Positions 52,020 through 60,124 of a DNA stretch of 64,000 bases are shown piece after piece (the first letter of the stretch is position 1; each line of letters begins with the position of its first letter). The notes below the pieces were generated by a model, which searched no databases, was not told where the DNA came from, and saw only the letters and a list, made by a program, of their open reading frames with translations. The DNA is taken from NCBI RefSeq assembly GCF_000814025.1, contig NZ_JWLL01000005.1:124001-188000 (forward strand). Reading direction: 5' to 3'. Made by a program: the position numbers and the translations under genes. This stretch comes from Tateyamaria sp. ANG-S1 (GTDB lineage: Bacteria; Pseudomonadota; Alphaproteobacteria; Rhodobacterales; Rhodobacteraceae).

Positions 52020-52438
52020 TGGATAGCTTGTTCGCCTTGCAGCAAATCGCAAATCTAAAATTCCGCCAGAGCGAGGGCGCGCTTGCCAAGGTGACAAATC
52101 GTGAAAACCAGCTGCGCGCAGAACTCAAACGCTTACAAGATCTGGCCCGCGAGACACATTCACAACCAGCGTCGGACGCGGAGTTGCGCGCCATCGGTGG
52201 CGATATCATTTGGTTGAAGTGGTTAAGCGACAATCAAAAGCGTTTGAGCATCGAACTAGCTCAAATCCTTGCACAAAAGGAACGCCTATTGGCTACGTTT
52301 CGAAAAGAGCTGGGGAAGAAATCCGTCACGGACGAGTTGTTGACGCAAAGCAAATCTCAAGCGCGCCAAAAGAAAGCTAAGAAACGTCTCGATCAAGCCG
52401 TCGACATCTCGCTCGTTCAGCAAAGCTTCAAAAACTAA
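52019..52438 (+). CDS. fliJ: FliJ-like flagellar coiled-coil protein
   Basis: A 139-residue, mostly helical and basic protein. Heptad-rich stretches include FALQQIANLKFRQSEGALAKVTNRENQLRAELKRLQDLAR and RKELGKKSVTDELLTQSKSQARQKKAKKRLDQ. FliJ, the export chaperone, is poorly conserved but has this build. Placement next to flhB rather than fliI is less usual, so the call is by build and context. The start is GTG at 52019, overlapping the last base of flhB. Its TAA overlaps the TAG of the convergent fliL-like gene. Confidence 0.6.
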   Translation: MDSLFALQQIANLKFRQSEGALAKVTNRENQLRAELKRLQDLARETHSQPASDAELRAIGGDIIWLKWLSDNQKRLSIELAQILAQKERLLATFRKELGKKSVTDELLTQSKSQARQKKAKKRLDQAVDISLVQQSFKN

Positions 52439-52917
52439 TAATCCTGGCGCGCAATCTCAAGAATAAGCACGTCCGAGATTTGGTCACCCATGTCCTTTTG
52501 CGCAACTTCTCTCAAAGCGCCTCGTAAAACAGCCATATTGTTCGCGTTCGTAAACGCGCCATTGAAACCGCCAACATTGGCATGGTCGAAAAGAACCTGA
52601 AGAAACGAGTCGCGCAGTTTCGGTTCCATAGAATAGATCGCATCTTTCTGCCCGGCGGGAACTTCAAGGCTGAGCGACATGACAACCAGCGCCGTGACGG
52701 CATCCCCGCTCACAACAGGGACGACAAACTGGTTGTTCATTTTTACATATTCACGATCCGATGTTTCGGCTGCCTCATCGATCTTTTGCTTCTCTTCATT
52801 CGAAACATCAGGGTCATCGCTCGCCATTGGTGCAGGGGTAGGACGCATAAATATGCCTGCGCCAACCCCTGCACCGGCACCAATCAAAAGCAGAACAACA
52901 GGAAGCAGCTTCTTCAA
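52435..52917 (-). CDS. fliL: FliL-like protein (second copy)
   Basis: A 160-residue single-pass membrane protein with an N-terminal helix (MKKLLPVVLLLIGAGAGVGAGIFM). The FliL-like periplasmic domain has YVKMNNQFVVPVVSGDAVTALVVMSLSLEVPAGQKDAIYSMEPKLRDSFLQVLFDHANVGGFNG and LREVAQKDMGDQISDVLILEIARQDY. It differs clearly from the fliL at 43089-43577, so it is not a recent duplicate. It stands 11 bases downstream of flgH and may be a specialised accessory of the P/L ring or stator area. Confidence 0.8.
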   Translation of the reverse strand: MKKLLPVVLLLIGAGAGVGAGIFMRPTPAPMASDDPDVSNEEKQKIDEAAETSDREYVKMNNQFVVPVVSGDAVTALVVMSLSLEVPAGQKDAIYSMEPKLRDSFLQVLFDHANVGGFNGAFTNANNMAVLRGALREVAQKDMGDQISDVLILEIARQDY

Positions 52918-52928
52918 CTTATAATCTC

Positions 52929-53681
52929 CTAGAAGGGCAGGATTGCATCAAGAACCTGTTGGCCGATCCGTGGCTGTTGCACATCTGTGATCTGTCCGCG
53001 GCCTCCGTAGGACACACGCGCCTGCGCAATCTTATCGTAGGTGATCTCATTCTGGCGCGAGATGTCTTCCGGCCGGACATAGCCTGAGACAAGCAGCTCC
53101 CTCATTTCAAAATTCACACGCAGCTCCTGAGAGCCTGAAATCGAGAGGATGCCATTTGGCAGCACGTCAATGACAGTTGCCGCGACCCGCAAAGTCAGTT
53201 TTTCCTCGCGTTTGACAGAACCATCTCCGCTCGAACCGGAACTTGACGTGATGGACACCAGATCGGATGCGGACGCCCCTGCGGGCAGTTTTTCATCAAG
53301 CCGCTGCGGCAGGCCGCCAAGTTGGGGCACTTGTAAGCTTTCAGTACCACTACGTGACCTATCCGTTTCATTTGAGATTTCTGCGCTCTCATCAATCTCG
53401 ATCACCACGGTCATGATGTCTCCGCGTTGCATCGCACGCCGATCTCCCAACAGGGAAGACCGCTGACCACTCCAAAGCGAAGCGCGATCTGTCGGTCCCG
53501 CCTCCTCGATCGCGAGGGGCAGTGTCGCTCCAACCATCGCCGTGTGTTCGCGCGTCTCCAACGGGTTTGAAAAGCTCGGTGCTTTGCCCAAATGATCACC
53601 CCGCCCACATGCAACAGCCACGCCAAGGACAGTGAAAGATGCGAATGTACGTACGGAAATCTTGAAATTTGACATAGTCAT
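52929..53681 (-). CDS. flgH: Flagellar L-ring lipoprotein FlgH
   Basis: A 250-residue outer-membrane lipoprotein building the L ring. The signal peptide (KISVRTFASFTVLGVAVACGRG) ends with Cys as expected, though the lipobox VAVAC is not ideal. Family features are SLWSGQRSSLLGDRRAMQRGDIMTVVIEIDESAEISNETDRSRSG, RVAATVIDVLPNGILSISGSQELRVNFEMRELLVSGYVRPEDIS and the C-terminal ARVSYGGRGQITDVQQPRIGQQVLDAILPF. The start at 53681 overlaps the flgA stop with AAGG 7 bases upstream. Confidence 0.95.
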   Translation of the reverse strand: MTMSNFKISVRTFASFTVLGVAVACGRGDHLGKAPSFSNPLETREHTAMVGATLPLAIEEAGPTDRASLWSGQRSSLLGDRRAMQRGDIMTVVIEIDESAEISNETDRSRSGTESLQVPQLGGLPQRLDEKLPAGASASDLVSITSSSGSSGDGSVKREEKLTLRVAATVIDVLPNGILSISGSQELRVNFEMRELLVSGYVRPEDISRQNEITYDKIAQARVSYGGRGQITDVQQPRIGQQVLDAILPF

Positions 53682-54091
53682 CTGGTCACCTTGATTGAGC
53701 CGTCTTCTTGTACGAAGCCAAAGAGGGTTGCGCGCGAACTAAGGTTCATGACCCGAACGCGGTCACCAATGCCACCCCGCTCCAACGCGCGACCATCCGT
53801 TGAAATCGATAGCGTCCCTACGTTGAAAAAGAGCGGCACGATTTGATTGCGATTGATTATCGCGGGCGGGCCAACGGCATCGAATGGGATCGGGCGGCCA
53901 GCATATAGCGCGATGCGCGCCTCCTGGCCTACAACATCAGACAAACGATCAAATGCACCCGACAATTCCACATCACGCAACACGAGATCCTGTGCTGTGA
54001 TGACAGTACCAGGGCGTAGCGTCCGCGTGGGCGTCACCATGTCGGCGTAGGCCATATTGGCTGTCACACAGAGTATCGCAATCCACCGCAT
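53678..54091 (-). CDS. flgA: P-ring assembly chaperone FlgA
   Basis: A 137-residue periplasmic protein needed to assemble FlgI into the P ring. After a signal peptide (MRWIAILCVTANMAYAD) come the SAF-like and FlgA motifs: VTPTRTLRPGTVITAQDLVLRDVELSGAF and VPLFFNVGTLSISTDGRALERGGIGDRVRVMNLSS. It is shorter than enterobacterial FlgA, as usual in alphaproteobacteria. ATG at 54091 overlaps the flgG stop codon as TGATG. Confidence 0.9.
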   Translation of the reverse strand: MRWIAILCVTANMAYADMVTPTRTLRPGTVITAQDLVLRDVELSGAFDRLSDVVGQEARIALYAGRPIPFDAVGPPAIINRNQIVPLFFNVGTLSISTDGRALERGGIGDRVRVMNLSSRATLFGFVQEDGSIKVTR

Positions 54092-54876
54092 CACCGAACC
54101 TGCGTCATCGCACCCATCATTTGATCGGCCGCCGAAATCACTTTTGAGTTCATTTCGTAGCCGCGCTGAGCAGCAATCAAATCCGTGATTTCGCGGACGG
54201 CATCGACCGAACTTTCTTCGAGATAGCCCTGTCGCAACGTGCCCAAACCATCCAGGCCAGGCGTCGTAACAATCGGCGGACCGGACGCATCCGTTTCCGC
54301 AAACAGATTGCTGCCGAGCGCCTCAAGCCCTTTTGGGTTTGCAAAGCCCGTCAAGTTGAACTGTCCGATTAGCTGCCCTGCTGCGGTTTCAGCAAAATAC
54401 GCGTAAACCTCTCCGTCCCCATTGATCGAAACGCTGCGCGCGTCCTCCGGGATGACGATTTCGGGAGACACCGGGTATCCATCCGATGTCACGATCAGAC
54501 CTTCACCAGTGCGCTTGAGCGCGCCATCCCGTGTGTATCCGGTTTGACCAGATGGTAGCGTCACTTCCAGGTAACCATTACCGTCAATCGCAACATCCAA
54601 ATCACCGTTTGTCGCGGCCAGAGACCCTTGCGCCAAGTGCACAGAGACTGCCGCCGGACGCACGCCAAGACCGAGCTGCACACCGGTTGGCAGCACAGTT
54701 CCATCCGAGGCGTTTATGGCACCCGGGCGCGTCATCTGTTGATAGTGCAGGTCGGCAAACTCCGCGCGGCGCGCATTGTACCCGGTTGTGCTCATGTTCG
54801 CGAGGTTGTTCGAGATCGTCTCAACCCGCATTTGTTGGGCCAACATGCCCGTAGCCGCGATTTTCAGGGCGCGCAT
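54091..54876 (-). CDS. flgG: Flagellar distal rod protein FlgG
   Basis: A 261-residue rod protein. The N-terminal signature RALKIAATGMLAQQMRVETISNNLANMSTTGYNARRAEFADLHYQ and C-terminal ITDLIAAQRGYEMNSKVISAADQMMGAMTQVR are standard. The FlgG-specific central part contains TVLPTGVQLGLGVRPAAVSVHLAQGSLAATNGDLDVAIDGNGYLEVTLPSGQ. AAGGAG stands 6 bases before the ATG. flgF is 10 bases upstream. Confidence 0.96.
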   Translation of the reverse strand: MRALKIAATGMLAQQMRVETISNNLANMSTTGYNARRAEFADLHYQQMTRPGAINASDGTVLPTGVQLGLGVRPAAVSVHLAQGSLAATNGDLDVAIDGNGYLEVTLPSGQTGYTRDGALKRTGEGLIVTSDGYPVSPEIVIPEDARSVSINGDGEVYAYFAETAAGQLIGQFNLTGFANPKGLEALGSNLFAETDASGPPIVTTPGLDGLGTLRQGYLEESSVDAVREITDLIAAQRGYEMNSKVISAADQMMGAMTQVR

Positions 54877-54886
54877 CTGCGTCTCC

Positions 54887-55606
54887 TTAGCTTGACTTCA
54901 ACATTGCATCCATGGCGCGCCGAACACGCTCATCTTCGGAATTGAGAAAATTCTGACCCATCTCATAAGCGCGCTGAATTTCGATCATCCGCGCAAGCTG
55001 ACCAATCGGGTCAACATTGGATTCTTCGACAAAACCCTGCAGCATTCGCGCGGTTTCAGACGGCTCAAATCCTGCGTCGGCGCGAAACATGACGCCGCCC
55101 TCACGTGTGAGAGTTGTAGGGTCTACGGGCTGAACAAGGCCGATTTGTCCGGCAAACTGGCCGTCAGCACTGATAGACCCATCTGGCGAAACCGAAAGCG
55201 ACCGCGCATCGGGCGGCACGAAAACAGGCGCACCACCAGCATCCAGAACAGCATGGCCGTCCGGGGTAACCAGATCGCCCTGCGCGTTCGGGGAAAAGCT
55301 GCCCGCGCGGGTTGCTCGTTCACCATCTGGCGTCTGGATCAGAAAGAAGCCATCGCCCTCAATCGCAAAATCAAAGCTCCCGCCTGTTTGCGTTAAAGTC
55401 CCCTGAACGAATGATGTGTGGCGCACACTCCCATGGCCCATTGAGAGCGATGGGCCGCCCTGGATGCCCTGAATATACTCGGAGAAAACCAAGCCTTCCT
55501 GCCGGTACCCGGTCGTCGCGCTGTTAGCGATATTGTTGGCGACAATTTGCATTTCACGCATGAGACCGGATTGACGGGTCAGTGCGATGTATCCTGTGCT
55601 GTCCAT
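54887..55606 (-). CDS. flgF: Flagellar proximal rod protein FlgF
   Basis: A 239-residue rod protein with GYIALTRQSGLMREMQIVANNIANSATTGYRQEGLVFSEYIQ at the start and RMIEIQRAYEMGQNFLNSEDERVRRAMDAMLKSS at the end. The internal DFAIEGDGFFLIQTPDGERATRAGSFSPNAQGDLVTPDGHAVLDAGG is the FlgF/FlgG family core. GGAGG is 5 bases before the ATG. It follows fliQ by one base. Confidence 0.93.
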   Translation of the reverse strand: MDSTGYIALTRQSGLMREMQIVANNIANSATTGYRQEGLVFSEYIQGIQGGPSLSMGHGSVRHTSFVQGTLTQTGGSFDFAIEGDGFFLIQTPDGERATRAGSFSPNAQGDLVTPDGHAVLDAGGAPVFVPPDARSLSVSPDGSISADGQFAGQIGLVQPVDPTTLTREGGVMFRADAGFEPSETARMLQGFVEESNVDPIGQLARMIEIQRAYEMGQNFLNSEDERVRRAMDAMLKSS

Positions 55607-55607
55607 C

Positions 55608-55877
55608 TTATCCTCCGATCACGAGCGGGATGATCTGACTTTGGAAAAAGGAAACGAGTGTTTGCGTCATGAAGCCCATGGTCACCCAGAACACGAGGAC
55701 GATGGCGGCCAGCTTTGGAACAAAAGTCAGCGTCATTTCCTGAATCGAGGTCAGCGCCTGCACCAATCCGATGGAAACACCCGCGACCAGAGCAACAACA
55801 AGGATTGGCGCCGAAACCAGCACAGCGATCCAAAGCCCTTGTCGCAAGGTGTCAAAAAAGATGACCTCGTTGAGCAT
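55608..55877 (-). CDS. fliQ: Flagellar export gate protein FliQ
   Basis: An 89-residue membrane protein with two helices, IAVLVSAPILVVALVAGVSIGLVQALTSIQ and LTFVPKLAAIVLVFWVTMGFMTQTLVSFFQ. The FliQ signature SIGLVQALTSIQEMTLTFVPKL is clear. FliQ wraps FliP and FliR in the export gate. Start 55877 is chosen from family alignment, one base from the fliE stop codon. It is separated from the fliP and fliR operons. Confidence 0.95.
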   Translation of the reverse strand: MLNEVIFFDTLRQGLWIAVLVSAPILVVALVAGVSIGLVQALTSIQEMTLTFVPKLAAIVLVFWVTMGFMTQTLVSFFQSQIIPLVIGG

Positions 55878-55878
55878 A

Positions 55879-56163
55879 TCAGACCGGCATCCGGAGAATT
55901 TCCTGATATGCTTCAACCACCTTATTGCGAACCGTGACCGCAGTTTCGACAGCCAGCTCTGTTTGAGCCAGTGCTTGAACCAGCGAATGCGGATCAGCTT
56001 TGCCGACCATGGCATCCTTCGCCACTTGCTCCCCCGTCGCCAGGGTCTGGGCAAAATCCATTGCGACCTGACCAAACAAGCTGCCGCTTTCGCGACCGCT
56101 TGGCTGGGTTGCCGGCCGCAAGGCAGCGTAGTTCTGGGCGGCAGATACTGTTCCGATTTCCAT
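55879..56163 (-). CDS. fliE: Flagellar hook-basal body adaptor FliE
   Basis: A 94-residue adaptor joining the MS ring to the rod. The C-terminal region MDFAQTLATGEQVAKDAMVGKADPHSLVQALAQTELAVETAVTVRNKVVEAYQEILRMPV matches FliE well. The start at 56163 has AAAGGAG at good distance. It is placed between flgC and fliQ, as in many alphaproteobacteria. Confidence 0.93.
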   Translation of the reverse strand: MEIGTVSAAQNYAALRPATQPSGRESGSLFGQVAMDFAQTLATGEQVAKDAMVGKADPHSLVQALAQTELAVETAVTVRNKVVEAYQEILRMPV

Positions 56164-56188
56164 TCTGGATCTCCTTTGAAGCGCGCGA

Positions 56189-56581
56189 TCAGCGGCGCAA
56201 TAGTTGCATGAGGCTTGAGGACATTTGCCTTGCCTGCTCAAACATTTTCAGGTTCGCCTCGTAGCTCCGCTGAGCTTCCCTGGCGTCCGCCAATTCAATC
56301 ATCAGATCGACATTGGATCCTTCGTAGTGCCCACTCTGATCCGCCATGGGATGGGACGGGTCATAGACGCGAGGCAAGGGGCGATCATCCAATGACATAC
56401 GACCGACCTGCACCGTGGTGACACCGCGACCGGAGTCAAATTCCGCGCGAAAAGGTATGGTCTTACGTTTGTACCCAGGCGTATCCGCATTCGAGATGTT
56501 TTCTGACAAATGCCGTAGGCGTGAAGACTGCGCTTTCAGCCCACTGGCCGACACAGAGAGTGATTTCGCGAATTCGTTCAT
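56189..56581 (-). CDS. flgC: Flagellar proximal rod protein FlgC
   Basis: A 130-residue rod protein. N-terminal LSVSASGLKAQSSRLRHLSENISNADTPGYKRKTIPF and C-terminal VDLMIELADAREAQRSYEANLKMFEQARQMSSSLMQLLRR are the family signatures. AGGAG lies 7 bases upstream of the ATG. It follows flgB by 10 bases in one operon. Confidence 0.94.
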   Translation of the reverse strand: MNEFAKSLSVSASGLKAQSSRLRHLSENISNADTPGYKRKTIPFRAEFDSGRGVTTVQVGRMSLDDRPLPRVYDPSHPMADQSGHYEGSNVDLMIELADAREAQRSYEANLKMFEQARQMSSSLMQLLRR

Positions 56582-56591
56582 GTTGACGCTC

Positions 56592-56984
56592 CTACTGGCG
56601 GCCCAGGCTGGCGCGCAAAATGGTCAGCGTGCTTTTGTAGATGGCCAGGGAACGGTCGTGCTGACGTTTGGCGTCTGTCGCGCGCAACATTTCCGTCTCA
56701 ATCGAAACGCTGTTGCCGTCGGGTGCGGCAAATGTCTTGTCTTCTTCGACAAGCGCACGCACGTCTCCAACCGCGCTGCCGTGAATGTGATTGAGACGAG
56801 TGGCGCGCTGTGAAAATGCGCCCTGCGATGTCGGCGCATATGTCTCTGCAAAGCTGGTAATATCGCGCGCAATGTATCCAGGCGTATCGGCATTTGCGAC
56901 ATTTTGCGCGACGACAGCCTGTTTTTGACCCGCGTGCACCGCCATAGCATGCGCAGTCTTAAAAACTGTCAGGTTCTGAAACAT
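56592..56984 (-). CDS. flgB: Flagellar proximal rod protein FlgB
   Basis: A 130-residue rod protein, first gene of the rod operon. The N-terminal FKTAHAMAVHAGQKQAVVAQNVANADTPGYIARDITSFAE is the family signature, with the C-terminal helix DRSLAIYKSTLTILRASLGRQ. Start 56984 is the first Met that aligns with the family. The upstream codons at 57014 are not conserved. It diverges from fliI over a CtrA-like box. Confidence 0.93.
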   Translation of the reverse strand: MFQNLTVFKTAHAMAVHAGQKQAVVAQNVANADTPGYIARDITSFAETYAPTSQGAFSQRATRLNHIHGSAVGDVRALVEEDKTFAAPDGNSVSIETEMLRATDAKRQHDRSLAIYKSTLTILRASLGRQ

Positions 56985-57006
56985 CGGGGCTTCTCCCTCG
57001 TGAATT

Positions 57007-57022
57007 TCAATCAACGCTTAAC
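57007..57022. promoter_or_regulatory. CtrA-like box between flgB and fliI
   Basis: TCAA-N7-TTAAC, one mismatch to the CtrA consensus, lies in the 81-base divergent region and could regulate both the rod operon and fliI. Confidence 0.45.
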
Positions 57023-57065
57023 TGTGATTCCCTAAAAAACTGTTTGCAGATATCAGGAGGATGCG

Positions 57066-58424
57066 ATGCGCCACGCCATGCGATTGCAAATGTTGCAAGC
57101 TCAGCTTTCCGAAATCCAAATTGCTCGCACAGTTGGTCGGATCAGCGGAACACACGGCAATGTATTGAGTGTGTCGGGCCTTGCAAACGTTAGCAGAATT
57201 GGGGATCGCGTGTTAATCACACGAACGTCAGGCGATGTACTGCCAGCCGAGATTGTTCAGCTTTCACAATCGGATGCAATGATTGTACCGGACGGCCCAT
57301 TTGATGGCGTCGCATTGAACGATCGCGTTGTCGTCGACACTCAAAACAAGATTGCACCAAACAAAACATGGCTGGGCCGCATTGTAGATCCGAACGGCGA
57401 GCCGCTTGATGGCCACGCGCTCAGTAGGGGGCCCGGCTCGCGCGCCATCAAGAACCAGCCACCCTCCGCTGCGACCCGGCGCCCGTTGGGAAAACGTATG
57501 GACACTGGACACGTGGTCTTCGACACGATGTTGCCCATTGTTCAGGGGCAACGGGTGGGGCTATTCGCAGGATCTGGCGTGGGGAAATCCAGCCTAATGG
57601 GGCAATTGGCAAAGCGAATGTCGGCAGATGTCGTGGTCATCGCGATGATCGGCGAGCGTGGGCGCGAAGTACGTCACTTTGTCGACGAAGTTTTGGGCCC
57701 GGACGGGATGGAAAAGACGGTTGTCGTGGCGGCGACATCCGATCAATCGCCGCTGGTGCGCCGTCGATGCGCCTGGACAGCTATGGCTGTGGCCGAGCAT
57801 TTCAGAGACGAAGGGCTGTCTGTTCTGTTTCTCGCTGATTCAATCACACGTTTTGCCGAGGCACATCGCGAAGTCGCAAGCGCTGCAGGTGAAGCGCCCG
57901 TCCTGCGCGGCTTTCCTGCCTCAACGTCGCATTTAATCATGTCGCTATGTGAGCGCGCCGGGCCCGGCGGTCCAGATCAAGGTGACATCACAGCCGTTTT
58001 GAGCGTTCTGGTCGCAGGTTCTGATATGGAGGAACCAATTGCGGATATTTTGAGAGGTGTATTGGACGGGCATATCGTACTTGATCGCGAAATCGCTGAG
58101 CGTGGTCGCTTTCCAGCCGTGGACGTGTTGCGTTCGGTATCAAGAAGTCTGCCTGCCGCCGCAACGAACGCCGAAAACGTGACAATCGCCCAGGTCCGAA
58201 AATTGCTCAGCGCATTTGAGCAGAACAAGATGATGATCAATGCGGGCTTGTACACCGCAGGCGCTGATCCGGACATCGACGCTGCCATAAAGGCATTGCC
58301 GCACATAGAAAAAGCGATGTCGCATACTCATGAAAGCGATTGCAATCACAGCTTCGATAAGCTCAGCCTCGCATTACGACGAAGCGGGATCAGCTATGAG
58401 AAAGATCGACAGGCGTCACGCTAG
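57066..58424 (+). CDS. fliI: Flagellar export ATPase FliI
   Basis: A 452-residue F1-beta-like ATPase that energises flagellar protein export. Walker A is GSGVGKS at residues 169-175, preceded by LGKRMDTGHVVFDTMLPIVQGQRVGLF. Walker B is in GLSVLFLADSITRFAEAHRE, with the family stretch EAPVLRGFPASTSHLIMSLCERAGPG. The N-terminus matches the FliI beta-barrel (GRISGTHGNVLSVSGLANVSRIGDRVLI). AGGAGG is 5 bases before 57066. The C-terminal tail is longer than usual with no known role. Confidence 0.96.
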   Translation: MRHAMRLQMLQAQLSEIQIARTVGRISGTHGNVLSVSGLANVSRIGDRVLITRTSGDVLPAEIVQLSQSDAMIVPDGPFDGVALNDRVVVDTQNKIAPNKTWLGRIVDPNGEPLDGHALSRGPGSRAIKNQPPSAATRRPLGKRMDTGHVVFDTMLPIVQGQRVGLFAGSGVGKSSLMGQLAKRMSADVVVIAMIGERGREVRHFVDEVLGPDGMEKTVVVAATSDQSPLVRRRCAWTAMAVAEHFRDEGLSVLFLADSITRFAEAHREVASAAGEAPVLRGFPASTSHLIMSLCERAGPGGPDQGDITAVLSVLVAGSDMEEPIADILRGVLDGHIVLDREIAERGRFPAVDVLRSVSRSLPAAATNAENVTIAQVRKLLSAFEQNKMMINAGLYTAGADPDIDAAIKALPHIEKAMSHTHESDCNHSFDKLSLALRRSGISYEKDRQASR

Positions 58425-58492
58425 ATCGACATGGCTTTATCTACGGCACCAAAACCGATGATCAGCAATCGCGTTTCAGACGCGGCGACGCT

Positions 58493-59281
58493 TTAGCCGC
58501 TCAGCAAAGTCAGCGCTATGGCCGCACCAGAGGCGCCACCCCCGATCTGCTCAATTTGGGCTCGCGCAAAATAGGTGTTGATCAAACGATCCAGTGTTTC
58601 TTCATCTGCCAATTGGGCTGGGTCCGATACACCCAGAATGCGCTCGGCCCTGTCTTGAAAGACCAAGAGTTGCTGGTCGATATCTACCTGCCCAAAGGCC
58701 TCCGGCAATCCAAGTGCAGTTTCAAAGAGGCTGCGCAGGGGCGGTTGGCCCATGATGCTGAACCATTTTGAGGCATCTGATCCTTCGCTTTGGACGACAT
58801 CAGGCAACGTACGTTCGGCGTAGAGTGCAATGCGCATGCTTTCATCTTGGTTACCGGTTTCTATCTCAAAGCTGCTTGCCTGAAACCTTGAAACAATTTC
58901 CTCAGCAAAGCCTGGGCGAAGACTGCCTGGGATTTCGTTGGGGCCCAACCCAAAGGCAGCCGAAAAATCGCGATATCGACTATCAGAAAACCTGTTCGCC
59001 AGCGCATCATCTGCAGTCGTGCCTTCCTCAAGCATCTTTTGGATGAAGAAGCGGTTGTTGATGTCATCAGACAACCCGAAAGCGCCCAATGCTACACTCA
59101 GGACTTGTCGATCCGACACCAGTTCTTCGGCAGAATTGATCGAACCGATCTTCGCTATGAAGTGGTCAGTATCGCGTTTCACCTGAGTGGACTGGCTGAA
59201 CGTCGCAAGCTGCTGATCATATGTGCGCTGAAGGAACTGCCAGCCGACGAGACCGGATGAGACAAGAACGGGCTGGTACAT
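58493..59281 (-). CDS. DUF1217 domain-containing flagellar-cluster protein
   Basis: A 262-residue protein with DUF1217-like features: LVGWQFLQRTYDQQLATFSQSTQVKRDTDHFIAKIGSINSAEELVSDRQVLSVALGAFGLSDDINNRFFIQKMLEEG at the start, then AFGLGPNEIPGSLRPGFAEEIVSRF, and the C-terminal IGGGASGAAIALTLLSG. Such proteins are common in alphaproteobacterial flagellar clusters but have no known function. Start 59281 (MYQPVLV) is chosen because earlier residues have shadow-like composition. It ends 2 bases from flbT. Confidence 0.75.
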   Translation of the reverse strand: MYQPVLVSSGLVGWQFLQRTYDQQLATFSQSTQVKRDTDHFIAKIGSINSAEELVSDRQVLSVALGAFGLSDDINNRFFIQKMLEEGTTADDALANRFSDSRYRDFSAAFGLGPNEIPGSLRPGFAEEIVSRFQASSFEIETGNQDESMRIALYAERTLPDVVQSEGSDASKWFSIMGQPPLRSLFETALGLPEAFGQVDIDQQLLVFQDRAERILGVSDPAQLADEETLDRLINTYFARAQIEQIGGGASGAAIALTLLSG

Positions 59282-59283
59282 GT

Positions 59284-59685
59284 CTATTGGCTGGCGGCCA
59301 GCAGCCGCTCCTCCCGCGGCATCAACGCGCGAAGTGCCTTGAGGCATCGGTAGTGGTCCCCACTCACCAGCGCGTGTGATGCAATATCCAGATGCTTGCG
59401 GCTGTCGGCGTCAACAAAGACCTGACTAAGTTCTTCGATGTTCCTTAACAGAGGATAATTTGCTTCCTCTTTGTCGGTGTCACCGGACAATACAAGCTGA
59501 ACGGCGTAGCACACGCGCTTCACGGGTGTTTTTGCATCTTCAGGATGCACAGCATCCCGCAGCCGGAGAATGTGTGCGTTCGGTGTCATAATTGCAAGGC
59601 GGCTTCTGCGATCACCATTCTCGATAACGGCGCCGTTGATCAGCACACGTTCTTTGGGGCTCAGTTTCAAAATCAACCCGCTCAT
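59284..59685 (-). CDS. flbT: Flagellin synthesis repressor FlbT
   Basis: A 133-residue post-transcriptional regulator. In Caulobacter FlbT binds the flagellin mRNA leader and destabilises it when the hook is not complete. Signatures are LILKLSPKERVLINGAVIENGDRRSRLAIMTPNAHILRLRD and CYAVQLVLSGD. It overlaps flaF by 4 bases and is 0.4 kb downstream of fliC in the same orientation. Confidence 0.94.
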   Translation of the reverse strand: MSGLILKLSPKERVLINGAVIENGDRRSRLAIMTPNAHILRLRDAVHPEDAKTPVKRVCYAVQLVLSGDTDKEEANYPLLRNIEELSQVFVDADSRKHLDIASHALVSGDHYRCLKALRALMPREERLLAASQ

Positions 59686-60050
59686 TGGGCACCACCTTCC
59701 TGCTTCAGCCCGCGCAACACAGCCATGTTAACTTCGAGCAAAGGCAGGACTGAAGCCTTGTGGCGAAGAACACGCGACGTGTGATGCCGCGTAAAATCGG
59801 CAAGGTAAATGATGCGGGCTTTCAGCTCCTTCGGAAGCGGATTCGCTTCATCGGAAACATCCACCACCAAAGCGGTCCAGAGGCGTTGGTTCATATGCAG
59901 CGCAGTGACGAAAGCAGCGAAGTTCGTCTTTGCGTTAACAGCGCTATCGCGCAACTGCTGAGTGATCTTTGCAACCACTTCGTACTCTGATCGCCGCCCG
60001 ACTTTGGTTGACGTTGCGTGTTCTGCGTAACCCTTCAGGGCTTGTGACAT
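59682..60050 (-). CDS. flaF: Flagellin synthesis facilitator FlaF
   Basis: A 122-residue protein acting opposite to FlbT to promote flagellin synthesis and secretion. The start MSQALKGYAEHATSTKVGRRSEYEVVAKITQQLRD and the following FVTALHMNQRLWTALVVDVSDEANPLP are FlaF-like. ATG at 60050 is preferred; a TTG at 60059 is in frame but lacks a site. It is the gene between fliC and flbT. Confidence 0.92.
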   Translation of the reverse strand: MSQALKGYAEHATSTKVGRRSEYEVVAKITQQLRDSAVNAKTNFAAFVTALHMNQRLWTALVVDVSDEANPLPKELKARIIYLADFTRHHTSRVLRHKASVLPLLEVNMAVLRGLKQEGGAQ

Positions 60051-60086
60051 CGCATTCAAGGCTTCACCTGCTCATTTGGAATGGGC

Positions 60087-60117
60087 GAAGGAGGCGCCGC
60101 TTGCGCACGCCCCCTTC
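60087..60117 (-). terminator. Hairpin downstream of fliC
   Basis: On the minus strand GAAGGGGGCG and CGCCTCCTTC form a 10-bp stem with one G-U pair and an 11-base loop, 7 bases after the fliC stop. No T tract follows, so it may attenuate or stabilise the 3' end of flagellin mRNA. Confidence 0.6.
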
Positions 60118-60124
60118 ATCAGTT

